DNA from: Tabrizicola thermarum
Lineage (GTDB): Bacteria > Pseudomonadota > Alphaproteobacteria > Rhodobacterales > Rhodobacteraceae
Reading direction: 5' to 3'
DNA length: 63,890 nucleotides
Assembly: GCF_003574395.1 (NCBI RefSeq)
Contig: NZ_QMJY01000075.1
Span: 1-63,890 of the forward strand
A program made the position numbers and the translations under genes. The notes beneath the pieces were generated by a model, which was given only the letters and a program-made list of their open reading frames with translations, was not told where the DNA came from and searched no databases. Below are positions 39,525-48,516 of this stretch, in pieces. How positions within the stretch are numbered: position 1 is the first letter of the stretch; every line of letters starts with the position of its first letter.

Positions 39525-40613
39525 TCAGGCCGCCATCGCATAAGGAGCAGGCGCGGCAAGGCGGCCCGACTGGTCGAAAAGATAGACGTGGGCGGGATCG
39601 ACGAAGATCGAGGTCTCGGCCCCCGCCGTCAGCGGATGCACGCCATGGATCAGCCCGACCCAGCGGTCCGGCCCGTGGGTCAGATGGACAAAGGTCTCGG
39701 ACCCGGTGATCTCGGTCGCGGCAAGGGTGCAGCGGAATTCGACCGCGTCGCCGGAGTGGCGATTCAGCGTGACATGGTTGGCGCGGAAGCCGGCGGTGTA
39801 GGTCCCGTCGGGCAGGTCGCGCGTCGGGCCTTCGGCCGGGGCATGGGCTTCCTCGCCGAAAGTCAGGCGATGTGCCTCTTTGCGGCAGGGGACGAAGTTC
39901 ATCGGCGGATCGCTGAAGACGCGGGCGGTCCGGGCGTCCTCGGGCAGCCGATAGACCTGCGGCGTGGGCCCGAACTGGGTGACGCGGCCTTCCCAGAGCG
40001 TCGCGGTATTGCCGCCCAGAAGCAGCGCCTCTTCGGGTTCGGTGGTGGCATAGACGAAGATCGCGCCCGAGGCTTCGAAGATGCGGGGGATTTCCACGCG
40101 CAATTCCTCGCGCAGCTTGTAGTCGAGGTTCGCCAGCGGTTCGTCCAGCAGCACCAGCCCCGCGCCCTTGACCAGAGCCCGCGCAAGGGCGCAGCGCTGC
40201 TGCTGGCCGCCCGACAGCTCCAGCGGCTTGCGTTGCAGCATTGGCGTCAGGCGCAGCATTTCGGCGGTCTGGCGCACGGCGCGGTCGATCTCGGCCTGCG
40301 GCTTGCCCATCAGGCGCAGGGGCGAGGCGATGTTCTCATAGACCGTCAGGCCGGGGTAGTTGATGAACTGCTGGTAGACCATCGCCACCTTGCGGTCCTG
40401 CACCCTGACGCCGGTCACGTCCTGACCTTCCCAGAGGATGCGCCCCGTGGTGGGCTTGTCGAGCCCCGCCATCAGCCGCATCAGGCTGGTCTTGCCCGAC
40501 AGGGTGGGGCCAAGCAGCACGTTCATCGTGCCGTTCTGCAAGGTCAGGCTGGTGGGATGGATATGCATCTTCCCCCCGACTGAGCGCGAGACCCCCTGAA
40601 GCTCCAGCGTCAT
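39525..40613 (-). CDS. glpS: Glycerol ABC transporter ATPase lacking the switch histidine
   Basis: 362 aa. Walker A GPTLSGKT (35-42), Q-loop VYQQF, canonical signature LELSGGQQQR (133-137) and Walker B LVLLDEP are present. The H-loop reads YATTEPEEAL, with Thr191 where THD is expected, so the gamma-phosphate-sensing His is missing. A C-terminal TOBE-like domain follows (ATEITGSETFVHLTHGPDRWVG). One base separates its stop from the glpT start. Pairs with GlpT to energise GlpPQ. Confidence 0.93.
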   Translation of the reverse strand: MTLELQGVSRSVGGKMHIHPTSLTLQNGTMNVLLGPTLSGKTSLMRLMAGLDKPTTGRILWEGQDVTGVRVQDRKVAMVYQQFINYPGLTVYENIASPLRLMGKPQAEIDRAVRQTAEMLRLTPMLQRKPLELSGGQQQRCALARALVKGAGLVLLDEPLANLDYKLREELRVEIPRIFEASGAIFVYATTEPEEALLLGGNTATLWEGRVTQFGPTPQVYRLPEDARTARVFSDPPMNFVPCRKEAHRLTFGEEAHAPAEGPTRDLPDGTYTAGFRANHVTLNRHSGDAVEFRCTLAATEITGSETFVHLTHGPDRWVGLIHGVHPLTAGAETSIFVDPAHVYLFDQSGRLAAPAPYAMAA

Positions 40614-40622
40614 TCCGTCCCC

Positions 40623-42212
40623 CTATTCCGCCGCCGGGCGCGCGGCCCGGGCCGCGTCCGCCATGAAGCGGTCGAGTGTTTCGATCTGGCTGGCCGTCAT
40701 CCGCAGCCCCAGCTTGGACCGGCGCCAGACCACATCTGCCGCCGTTCCGGCAAATTCGTGCGTCATCAGCCAGCGCACCTCGGCCTCGGTCAGCGTGGCG
40801 CCGAAATCCTGGCCCAAGGCGTCGGGCGAGGTGGCATTGCCCAGAATCCGCGCAGCCTCGGTGCCATAGGCGCGGACCAGGCGGGCGGCCCAGTAATCGG
40901 TCAGGAACGGGTGCCTGGCCTTCAGACCGGCGGTCAGCGCCGCCGCACCGTCATGCGGGAAGTCGCCCCCCGGCAAGGGCACACGCGCGGTCCAGGCGGG
41001 TTTCGCCTGCGGGAAGAACCGCGTCAGCTTCCCCAGCGCCGATTCGGCAAGGCGGCGGTAGGTGGTGATCTTGCCGCCGAAGACGTTCAGGAGAGGCGCG
41101 CCGTTTTCGTCCAGCGACAGGACATAGTCGCGGGTGGCGGCCGTGGCCGACTTGGCCCCGTCGTTATACAGCGGCCGGACGCCGGAATAGGTCCAGACCA
41201 CATCGTCGCGGGTGACGGGTTTCGCGAAATACTGGCTGGCGAAGGCCAGCAGGTAGTCGCGTTCCTCATCGGTGCAATGGGCCTCGGTGGGGGCGCCGGT
41301 GTGGTCCTTGTCGGTGGTGCCGATCAGGGTGAAGTCCTGCTCGTAAGGAATGGCAAAGATGATCCGCCCGTCCGAGCCCTGGAAGAAGTAGCAGCGGTCG
41401 TGATCGAAAAGCCTTTTCGTCACGATATGCGACCCGCGCACCAGCCGGACGCCTTCGGACGAATTGATGCGGGCGACATTGCGGATCACGTCCTCGACCC
41501 AGGGCCCGCCCGCGTTGACCAGAGCCCGCGCGCGGTGGTGTTCGGTCCCGTGGGGGCCTTCGGTGGTGACATGCCACAGACCGTCGCGGCGTTCGGCGGA
41601 TGTGACGCGGGTCCGGGTCAGGATGCGCGCGCCCCGCTGCGCCGCGTCGCGGGCGTTCAGCACGACCAGCCGCGAATCCTCGACCCAGCAGTCGGAATAT
41701 TCGAAGGCCTTGCGGAACTTCGGTTTCAGCGGCTTGCCTGCGGGATCCCGGGTCAGGTCCAGCGTGCGCGTCGCGGGCAGGATCTTCCGGCCGCCCATCG
41801 TGTCATACAGGAACAGGCCCAGCCGGATCAGCCAGTCGGGCCGGCGGCCTTTTGCCCAGGGCATCACCCAGGCCAGAAGCCGCGAGGTCGGCGTGTCGCT
41901 TTCAAAGCGCATGTCCGGCGACAGCGGCAGGACAAAGCGCATCGGCCACGAGATATGCGGCATGGCGACCAGCAGCGTCTCGCGTTCCTCCAGCGCCTCG
42001 CGGACAAGGCGGAACTCGAAATATTCCAGATAGCGCAGCCCGCCGTGGAACAGCTTGGTCGAGGCCGAGGAGGTGCCCTGCGCCAGGTCGCCCTGTTCGG
42101 CCAGCGTGACCGTCAGCCCACGGCCCACCGCGTCGCGGGCAATGCCGCAACCGTTGATCCCGCCGCCGATGATGAAAAGGTCGCTTGCGACCCCTGCGCT
42201 GCCGTCCGTCAC
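40623..42212 (-). CDS. glpD: Aerobic glycerol-3-phosphate dehydrogenase
   Basis: 529 aa from a GTG at 42212, with GGGAGG 11 bases upstream. FAD-binding DLFIIGGGINGCGIARDAVGRG, then SSASTKLFHGGLRYLEYFEF and the C-terminal domain with PLPGGDFPHDG. Oxidises glycerol-3-phosphate to dihydroxyacetone phosphate at the inner membrane, passing electrons to quinone. First gene of the minus-strand glycerol run; the promoter region is shared with the divergent repressor gene. Confidence 0.96.
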   Translation of the reverse strand: MTDGSAGVASDLFIIGGGINGCGIARDAVGRGLTVTLAEQGDLAQGTSSASTKLFHGGLRYLEYFEFRLVREALEERETLLVAMPHISWPMRFVLPLSPDMRFESDTPTSRLLAWVMPWAKGRRPDWLIRLGLFLYDTMGGRKILPATRTLDLTRDPAGKPLKPKFRKAFEYSDCWVEDSRLVVLNARDAAQRGARILTRTRVTSAERRDGLWHVTTEGPHGTEHHRARALVNAGGPWVEDVIRNVARINSSEGVRLVRGSHIVTKRLFDHDRCYFFQGSDGRIIFAIPYEQDFTLIGTTDKDHTGAPTEAHCTDEERDYLLAFASQYFAKPVTRDDVVWTYSGVRPLYNDGAKSATAATRDYVLSLDENGAPLLNVFGGKITTYRRLAESALGKLTRFFPQAKPAWTARVPLPGGDFPHDGAAALTAGLKARHPFLTDYWAARLVRAYGTEAARILGNATSPDALGQDFGATLTEAEVRWLMTHEFAGTAADVVWRRSKLGLRMTASQIETLDRFMADAARAARPAAE

Positions 42213-42262
42213 GCCCTGGTTCCTCCCTGTTGCATAGCTGTGCCGATCGTGACGGCTTCGTC

Positions 42263-42302
42263 AACGAAATTTTTTCGTTTACGCGCGTTTTCCGAAAAAA
42301 CG
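42263..42302. promoter_or_regulatory. Candidate GlpR operators in the glpD-glpR divergent promoter
   Basis: AACGAAA-TTT-TTTCGTT (42263-42279) is a perfect 7-bp inverted repeat with a 3-base spacer; CGTTTT-CCGAA-AAAACG (42286-42302) is a second repeat one helical turn or so further. TTCG/CGAA-rich repeats are typical of DeoR-type GlpR sites. They stand in a 248-base AT-richer gap and could control both directions. Confidence 0.65.
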
Positions 42303-42460
42303 AACATCCTCGCGCAATGCGGCACCGTTTTTTCTGCGCACGCATGATGTCTTTGCTGCATACGCAAACAAACGAAACAAGTCGCGCGCGCAGAAAACCG
42401 CTGACAGACGCGGACCTTCATGGCAGAAGACGCGCAGAGGCAGGGGCGAAGGGGGCCGAT

Positions 42461-43222
42461 GTGGCGCTGAACTTCCGGCAGACCGAGATCCTGGAACTGG
42501 CCCGGGCCGAGGGCCGGGTGATGGTCGAGGACCTGGCGCAGCGGTTCGACGTGACGTTGCAGACGATCCGGCGCGACCTTTCCGATCTGGCCGATGCCGG
42601 GCATCTGGACCGGGTGCATGGCGGGGCGATGCTGCGGACCGGCGTCGCCAACATCGGCTACGAGGCGCGGCGCAAGATGAACGAGGGCGCGAAGGCCGCC
42701 ATCGCCCGGGCCTGCGCGGCGGCGATCCCGGACAATTGCAGCCTGATCCTGAACCTTGGCACCACGACCGAGGCGGTGGCACGCGAGCTGCTGACACATC
42801 GCAACATCACCGTCATCACCAACAACATGAACGTGGCCAATATCCTGGTGGCCAACCCGGGCTGCGAGATCGTGGTGGCCGGCGGTGCCTTGCGCCGGAC
42901 GGACGGCGGCCTGGTGGGAGAGCTGACCACCCAGTTCTTCGAACAGTTCAAGGTCGATTACGCGGTGATCGGGGTCTCGGCGCTGGACCGGGACGGCGAC
43001 CTGCTGGACTTCGACCTTGCCGAAGTGCGGGTGTCCAAGGCGATCATCCGGCAGTCGCGCAAGGTGCATCTGGTCGCCGACCATTCCAAGATCGACCGCT
43101 CGGCCCCGGCCCGGCTGGCCTCGTTGTCCGAGATCACCACGCTGTTCACCGACCGACCCCTGCCCGAGGATCTGATGCAGAAGTGCCGGGACTGGGGGAC
43201 CGAGGTGCAGGTGGCGGGATAG
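42461..43222 (+). CDS. glpR: DeoR-family repressor, glycerol-3-phosphate regulon
   Basis: 253 aa from a GTG at 42461 (VALNFRQTEILELARAEGRV), with GAAGGGGG upstream; the open frame reaches further left without conserved sequence. The HTH is in VMVEDLAQRFDVTLQTIRRDLSDLADAGHLDRVHGG. The sugar-phosphate sensor domain has LILNLGTTTEAVARELL, ITNNMN, VAGGALRRTDGGLVGELT and VADHSKIDRSAPARL. It probably represses glpD...glpK and is released by glycerol-3-phosphate; divergent position supports this. Confidence 0.92.
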   Translation: MALNFRQTEILELARAEGRVMVEDLAQRFDVTLQTIRRDLSDLADAGHLDRVHGGAMLRTGVANIGYEARRKMNEGAKAAIARACAAAIPDNCSLILNLGTTTEAVARELLTHRNITVITNNMNVANILVANPGCEIVVAGGALRRTDGGLVGELTTQFFEQFKVDYAVIGVSALDRDGDLLDFDLAEVRVSKAIIRQSRKVHLVADHSKIDRSAPARLASLSEITTLFTDRPLPEDLMQKCRDWGTEVQVAG

Positions 43223-43234
43223 GCCGGGCGCGCC

Positions 43235-44368
43235 CTACCCTGCCAGAAGAGGTGCCATCTGGCGGGCGAACCGGTCGCTGCCAAGCCATTTGCGCAGCGT
43301 CTCGAAGGCCTGCGTGGCGATCCGGCTGCGCAAGGCCGCGTCGCCCAGAAGGCGGTGCAGGGCATCGGGTAGATCGGACAGGTCCCAGGCCACGGGAACA
43401 TAGGTTTCCCAGGGGATGAAGATGTCGGGGTCGGTCACGATGTGGCTCATGTCCGGCTTGACCAGCACCGCGCCGGACAGCACGGCCTCGTAGTCGCGCC
43501 AGCAGACTTCGCCATAGCCGAACGGGCTGAAACAGACTTTCGAGTGGCGAAGCTCGGCCAGGAACCGCGCCTGATGCACGCCGGTGCCCCGCACCACGCT
43601 GACACCCTTCAGGGCGTTTACGGCCGCGTCGGCCTCGGCGCGCATGCCGCGGTACCAGGGTGTGCCGTCCAGTTCAAAGCGCGCGTGGAGGTCATGCTGT
43701 CGATGTCCGTTCAGCGGCGGCTTGCCCAACAGCGCCGGCAGGACCGTCGGCGCGGTGATGAAGGACGGGCCGATCACCAGCTTGTCCAGAAAGCCCGGGG
43801 GGATGGGGAACAGACGCTCTGGCTCTTCCAAGCGCAGCCGGCGGGCGTAGTAGTCGGTCAGGTTGGTGTCCCCCAAAGTGGGCTTGCCATAACAGTCCCG
43901 GTCCCGCAGGACGTGTTTCTTGATGTAAAGGTGGATCCGGTCGTTCAACCGGGCGGCATTGCGCAGGTCGGTGGGCGCGAACCAGTCCAGGCAGGCGATC
44001 CGCGCGCCGGGGTGATCCGCGTTGATCCGGGCGAAAAGCCGGTCGAGCTCTGCATCGCTCACGTCGAACGGGGTCTGGAACGCGACCACCGTCGCACCCC
44101 GCGCCGCCACGGGACGGCCCGCGACGAAGTCCCACAGATCGGCCTCGCGCAGGTCGGTTCCATACAGGCGGCGCAGGTCGGCGGCATAGTGGTGGAACGG
44201 GTAGATCTGGCTTTGCGGCAGGCGTTCGGGCTGGGTGACCAGCAACAGCCGGGACCTGGCGTCGGGCGAAAAGGGCCGCGCCATGGCCTGCGCGCGCAGC
44301 CGGTCGGCCTTGCGGCGGTTGAAATACCTGCGAACCCGGACGATCTGCGCCTCAAGCAAGAACGACAT
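43235..44368 (-). CDS. Glycosyltransferase-like protein
   Basis: 377 aa from ATG 44368 (a GTG at 44371 is adjacent). The N-terminal half contains RSRLLLVTQPERLPQSQIYPF and the C-terminal half a GT-B-like acceptor/donor segment, RHSKVCFSPFGYGEVCWRDYEAVLSGAVLVKPDMSHI, close to exostosin-like and capsule glycosyltransferases that choose 'the E of EAVLSG' for nucleotide binding. The C-terminus has basic residues but no TM helix. It overlaps the preceding asparagine-synthase-like gene by 17 bp, so the two likely act together, perhaps on a surface polysaccharide. Confidence 0.75.
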   Translation of the reverse strand: MSFLLEAQIVRVRRYFNRRKADRLRAQAMARPFSPDARSRLLLVTQPERLPQSQIYPFHHYAADLRRLYGTDLREADLWDFVAGRPVAARGATVVAFQTPFDVSDAELDRLFARINADHPGARIACLDWFAPTDLRNAARLNDRIHLYIKKHVLRDRDCYGKPTLGDTNLTDYYARRLRLEEPERLFPIPPGFLDKLVIGPSFITAPTVLPALLGKPPLNGHRQHDLHARFELDGTPWYRGMRAEADAAVNALKGVSVVRGTGVHQARFLAELRHSKVCFSPFGYGEVCWRDYEAVLSGAVLVKPDMSHIVTDPDIFIPWETYVPVAWDLSDLPDALHRLLGDAALRSRIATQAFETLRKWLGSDRFARQMAPLLAG

Positions 44369-45977
44369 CACTCACCACCCCTTTGCCGGTCGGCGCCGCG
44401 CGACTTAACCGGTCTTCCATCACAATCAGGCGACGCGCCTCGTCCGCGCTCATCGCCGCGACGAACTGCGCGTGCAGCCGGTAGATATCGGCCGGACCCC
44501 GGCGCAAGGGCTGGTCGGTCACCGCCTGCCGCATGGCATGAAGGGCGCGGCCCGGCTCCGCCATGGCCGCCACGCAGAGGTTGTCCAGCAGATTGGCGAC
44601 CCGCGACCAGCGCAGACGCGGCAAGGGTCGGCTGCGGAAGCCGGCTTCGTAGGGGATGTCGGCAAAATCCGGGTAGGCCTGCGCGATGGCATCGTCGTGC
44701 AGCCGCTGGTCGCGGGTGACCGTGAAGGGCAGCGACAGGCCCAGTTCGACGAAGTCGGGCGACAGGAAGGGGCAGGCGACCATGGCAGCGTTGCCGAGGA
44801 TGCCGTTGGAGACGAACGAAATCTCGCGCCGGGTCCGATTCCAGAACCAGAAGGCCTGATAGGGATCGGGCGCGTCCTGAAAGACCCGGATCGCCCGGGA
44901 AATCCGGTCGATGGCTGCCTCTTCCAGGTCGGGCGAGTAGATCGCCCCTGCCCCGCCGGAATGGTGCGGCTGGCTGATGATGCGGCCATGTCCGGCGGCA
45001 AGGCTGCGGGCGATGCCGTCGTAATCCCCGGCCCTTGCCCGGTCGAAGAAATCGGCCGCGTCATCGTCGGGGTTGGTCAGGATGTCGCCGCCGATCCCGT
45101 CCAGCGCCGCCGCTGCCGGGTTGCCGCGCAGGAAGTCGTGCATCGGCATCATCTGCGCGTGTTCGTCGGCGCAAAGCTGGGTCAGCAAGAGCGCGCGCAA
45201 ACCATCGCGCAGGCGGGGACGGGCGTGGCCGAGCAGCGTGTGGTCGACGCCCGCCCGGCTGGCCACCACACGCGCCGCCTGCACTTCGCAGTCGTGATGG
45301 CGGCCGCCCTGATGGAAGGTGGCGACCGTGTCGGGCTTGCGTCCCTGATGCACCATTTCCAGCAGGATATGCCGCGAATCGCGCCCGCCCGACAGCGGCA
45401 GGACCACCGGCCCGTCCCAGGCGTTCAGAAAGCGCCGGATCGCCGCACGCGGCAGCTCGATGAACCCCTCGACCGCCTGCGCCCGGCTGAGGGTCTGCTC
45501 TCGCGGGATCGGGGGACCGCCGGTGATGGTCGCAACACCCTCGCGCCAGACCAGCCTGCCACCGGGCGGCAGGACCTTGATGTGCCGGAACGGGGTATCC
45601 TCGCCCAGGAAATGGCCGATCCGGTGGAACACGGCCAGCGCCACCCGGTCGGGCTCGGCATCGGCCCCCTGCGCGATAAGCTGCAGGATCGAGGGCGAGA
45701 CCGCGATCTCGCTGCCCTTGCGATAGACGAACAGGCTGAAATAGCCCAGCGGGTCGACCGTGGCCGTCAGCGTCGTGCCGTCCCAGTCCCAGCCGCCATG
45801 CAGGCCAAGCGAGGAATCGGGCAGGTCGCAGCGGTGCCCGACAAAGGCCTGCGCGGCTCCGGCAAGGGTCGTCCGGCCGTGTTGAAAGCGCAGGCAGATG
45901 ACAGGGCTGTGCGCGGCCCCGGTCCGGGCCGCAGAGTGGTGGAGGACCGCGTCGGGAGAGAGGGCGTTCAAGGTCAA
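44352..45977 (-). CDS. Asparagine-synthase-like protein without the glutaminase cysteine
   Basis: 541 aa if the TTG at 45977 is the start; an ATG at 46163 is the alternative but the stretch between is AT-rich and unlike coding DNA. Residues about 1-130 resemble the N-terminal Ntn fold (GGWDWDGTTLTATVDPLGYFSLFVYR) but no Cys2 is available, so glutamine hydrolysis is not expected. From about 170 comes the ATP-pyrophosphatase domain: PVVLPLSGGRDSRHILLEM (PP-loop SGGxDS), and DGIGGDILTN. It probably makes an amide or other adenylate-dependent bond in a sugar or peptide pathway with the overlapping glycosyltransferase. Free asparagine synthesis is unlikely. Confidence 0.7.
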   Translation of the reverse strand: MTLNALSPDAVLHHSAARTGAAHSPVICLRFQHGRTTLAGAAQAFVGHRCDLPDSSLGLHGGWDWDGTTLTATVDPLGYFSLFVYRKGSEIAVSPSILQLIAQGADAEPDRVALAVFHRIGHFLGEDTPFRHIKVLPPGGRLVWREGVATITGGPPIPREQTLSRAQAVEGFIELPRAAIRRFLNAWDGPVVLPLSGGRDSRHILLEMVHQGRKPDTVATFHQGGRHHDCEVQAARVVASRAGVDHTLLGHARPRLRDGLRALLLTQLCADEHAQMMPMHDFLRGNPAAAALDGIGGDILTNPDDDAADFFDRARAGDYDGIARSLAAGHGRIISQPHHSGGAGAIYSPDLEEAAIDRISRAIRVFQDAPDPYQAFWFWNRTRREISFVSNGILGNAAMVACPFLSPDFVELGLSLPFTVTRDQRLHDDAIAQAYPDFADIPYEAGFRSRPLPRLRWSRVANLLDNLCVAAMAEPGRALHAMRQAVTDQPLRRGPADIYRLHAQFVAAMSADEARRLIVMEDRLSRAAPTGKGVVSDVVLA

Positions 45978-46258
45978 GAAGCTGGCCCCAACCAGGGGGG
46001 ATGGGCGGTTCTGGCACAGGGGGGCGGTGGCTTCGGCACGAAACTTCCTTGAAAATTCAATTGCAAGAAAGGCCCGCCAGAAAATGGCGGCACGGCAGCT
46101 TCCCGAATTTTCCGTCAGCAGGGGTAGGAAAGTGTCACCCGAGATCGCCGGGGTATCAAGCATTTTGTGCACAACCAAACGGTGAAGATCGGCCTCCGCC
46201 GCCCGAATCCAGCAACCTTGAGTCGCATATTGCGCGGGCGGGTGCCAGAGGCAGCTTG

Positions 46259-47506
46259 CTAGGCCTGGGCAAGCCGACGCGCCGCAAGCCAGCTTGCCAG
46301 CGCCATCAGGCCCGCAGTCGCAAGACACAGGGGCAAGCCGCCGATCTGGAAGCTGAGGCCCGAAAGCAGCGTTCCGATCAGCCGACCGGCGGCATTGGCC
46401 ATGTAGTAGAACCCGACATCCCGCGTGATCCGGTCGGCCGCGCCGAAAGCCAGGATCAGGTAGGAATGGACCGAGGAATTGACCGCAAAGACAAAGCCGA
46501 ACACCAGAAGGCCCCCGATCAGCGCGGCGGTCAGCCAGGGCTGCGGCCCCCCGGCGGCCCAGGCGGCACCGGCCAGCAGGAAGGGGATCGGGACCAGAAG
46601 CCCGGCCCAGAAGATCGCCTTGCGGGTCGTCTCGGCCTCGGGCTGGCCCTTCGCGCCCAGAAGACGCGGCGCCATGGCCTGCACCGCGCCATAGGCGATG
46701 ATCCACAGCGCGAGGAACCCGCCGATCAGGAAGAACGCCGCGCGTCGGCCTTCCGGCGTGCCGTCCGACAGCACCGCCTGGAAATAGACCGGGATGCCCA
46801 CGACGAACCAGACATCCCGCGCGCCGAACAGGAACAGCCGCGCGAGGCTGAGGCGGTTCACCCGCGCATCCTTCGACCGCCAGCCGCCCCAGGCCTCGTC
46901 CGCCTTCATCCGCCCCGGCAGGCCCGCGGGCAGGAACAGGACCACGGCGATCAGGATCACCGCCAGCACCCCGGCCATGCCCCAGACCGCCGCCCTGAAC
47001 CCCGCCAGCGCCAGCAGCGCCGCGCCAAGGAAGAAGCCCAGCCCCTTCACCGCGTTCTTCGATCCCGTCAGCACCGCGACCCAGCGGAACAGCCCTCCGT
47101 CCTCCTTGGGCGCCAGCAGCTTGACGGCGGACTTCGACGACATCTTCGCCAGGTCCTTGGCGACACCCGACACGCCCTGCACCGCCATCACGAAGGCGAC
47201 CGAGGCGGCAACACGCCACGAAGGGTCAAGCTGCGCCAGCGCCACCAGCGCGCCGATCTGCAAGGCCAGCCCGCCGTAAAGCGTCGCCGCCAGGCCAAAG
47301 CGCGCGGCCAGCCACCCGGCGGCCAGGTTGGTCACGATCCCCGCCACCTCATAGAGCAGGAACAGCCAGGCCAGCTGGATCGGCGAGAAGCCAAGCGCGT
47401 TGAAATGCAACAGCACCAGCATCCGCAGCGCGCCGTCCGACAGCATGAAGGCCCAATAGGCCGCCGTCACCGCCGCATAGGCCCGCAGGGGATTGACCGT
47501 GGTCAC
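46259..47506 (-). CDS. arsJ: Organoarsenical efflux MFS transporter
   Basis: 415 aa from a GTG at 47506 that overlaps the GAPDH stop (GTGA at 47503-47506). Twelve hydrophobic helices; the family-specific [12 protein letters not shown] segment ([23 protein letters not shown]) and [18 protein letters not shown] are diagnostic for ArsJ. It exports 1-arseno-3-phosphoglycerate made by the adjacent GAPDH from arsenate, which then decays outside the cell to arsenate. This gives arsenate resistance without reduction. Confidence 0.95.
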   Translation of the reverse strand: MTTVNPLRAYAAVTAAYWAFMLSDGALRMLVLLHFNALGFSPIQLAWLFLLYEVAGIVTNLAAGWLAARFGLAATLYGGLALQIGALVALAQLDPSWRVAASVAFVMAVQGVSGVAKDLAKMSSKSAVKLLAPKEDGGLFRWVAVLTGSKNAVKGLGFFLGAALLALAGFRAAVWGMAGVLAVILIAVVLFLPAGLPGRMKADEAWGGWRSKDARVNRLSLARLFLFGARDVWFVVGIPVYFQAVLSDGTPEGRRAAFFLIGGFLALWIIAYGAVQAMAPRLLGAKGQPEAETTRKAIFWAGLLVPIPFLLAGAAWAAGGPQPWLTAALIGGLLVFGFVFAVNSSVHSYLILAFGAADRITRDVGFYYMANAAGRLIGTLLSGLSFQIGGLPLCLATAGLMALASWLAARRLAQA

Positions 47507-48510
47507 AGCGACCCCGCCACCATCCGCGCGATGTCGGCGAGCCGGCAGGCATAACCCCATTCGTTGTCATACCAGGCATAGACCTTCACCTGGGTCCCGT
47601 TGATGACCATGGTCGACCGGGCATCCACGATCGAGGACCGCGGATCATTGGTGAAATCGCACGACACGAGCGGGCGCGGCTCATAGCCGAGGATGCCTTG
47701 CAACGGCCCCTCGGCGGCGGCCTTGAACAGCGCGTTGACCTCTTCGGCCGTTGTCGCCCGCTCGACCTCGAACACGCAGTCGGTCAGCGAGGCATTCAGC
47801 AGCGGCACCCGCACCGCATGGCCGTTCAGGCGGCCCTTCAGTTCGGGGTAGATCAGGGTGATCGCCGTGGCGCTGCCCGTGGTGGTCGGGATCAGGTTCA
47901 AAAGCGCCGAGCGCGCCCGCCGCATGTCCTTGGCGGGGCGGTCCACGATGGTCTGGGTATTGGTCACGTCATGGATCGTGGTGATCGACCCGTGCCGGAT
48001 GCCAAGCGCCTCGTGGATCACCTTCACCACGGGGGCGAGGCAGTTCGTGGTGCAGCTTGCTGCCGTCACCAGCACCTGCGACCCGTCATAGAGGTGATGG
48101 TTCACGCCATAGACCAGGTTCAGCGCGCCGCCGTCCTTCACGGGCGCACTGACCACCACCTTCCTCACCCCCGCCGCGTAATAGGGCGCGACCTTCGCCG
48201 CCGTCTTGAAGACCCCGGTGCAGTCGATCACCAGATCGACCCCCAGATCGGCCAGCGGCAGGGCCTCGATGGTCTTTTCGTGGGTCAAGCGGATCGACCG
48301 ACCACCCAGGACCAGCGCCCCCTCGCCCGCCGAAACGGGCGTGCGCCAGCGACCATGCACGCTGTCGAACTCCATCAGCAGGGCGTGCTGCTCTGCGTCG
48401 CCCACCGGATCGTTGAGAAGAACGATCTCTCCGCCGGCGCCGGTGTCGATCAGGTCGCGGAGCACGAGTTTTCCGATCCGGCCAAGGCCGTTCAAGGCAA
48501 TCCGGGTCAT
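47503..48510 (-). CDS. gapdh: Glyceraldehyde-3-phosphate dehydrogenase of the arsenate operon
   Basis: 335 aa. NAD-binding [16 protein letters not shown], active-site [17 protein letters not shown] (Cys) and the C-terminal [14 protein letters not shown]. Unlike the glycolytic enzyme it is placed between arsR-arsC and arsJ, where it makes 1-arseno-3-phosphoglycerate from glyceraldehyde-3-phosphate and arsenate for ArsJ to export. The cofactor choice (NAD or NADP) is not assigned. Overlap with arsJ indicates coupled translation. Confidence 0.95.
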   Translation of the reverse strand: MTRIALNGLGRIGKLVLRDLIDTGAGGEIVLLNDPVGDAEQHALLMEFDSVHGRWRTPVSAGEGALVLGGRSIRLTHEKTIEALPLADLGVDLVIDCTGVFKTAAKVAPYYAAGVRKVVVSAPVKDGGALNLVYGVNHHLYDGSQVLVTAASCTTNCLAPVVKVIHEALGIRHGSITTIHDVTNTQTIVDRPAKDMRRARSALLNLIPTTTGSATAITLIYPELKGRLNGHAVRVPLLNASLTDCVFEVERATTAEEVNALFKAAAEGPLQGILGYEPRPLVSCDFTNDPRSSIVDARSTMVINGTQVKVYAWYDNEWGYACRLADIARMVAGSL

Positions 48511-48516
48511 GGCAGG

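Noticed and set aside
46165-46174. TTGTGCACAA palindrome upstream of the asparagine-synthase-like gene
   Set aside because: Only 10 bp, single copy and not placed at a clear promoter; too weak to call an operator.
44352-47219. Extension of the asparagine-synthase-like frame to 955 aa, suggesting a giant fusion
   Set aside because: The extra N-terminal part is antisense-like reading over arsJ in a different frame; coding character begins near 45977.
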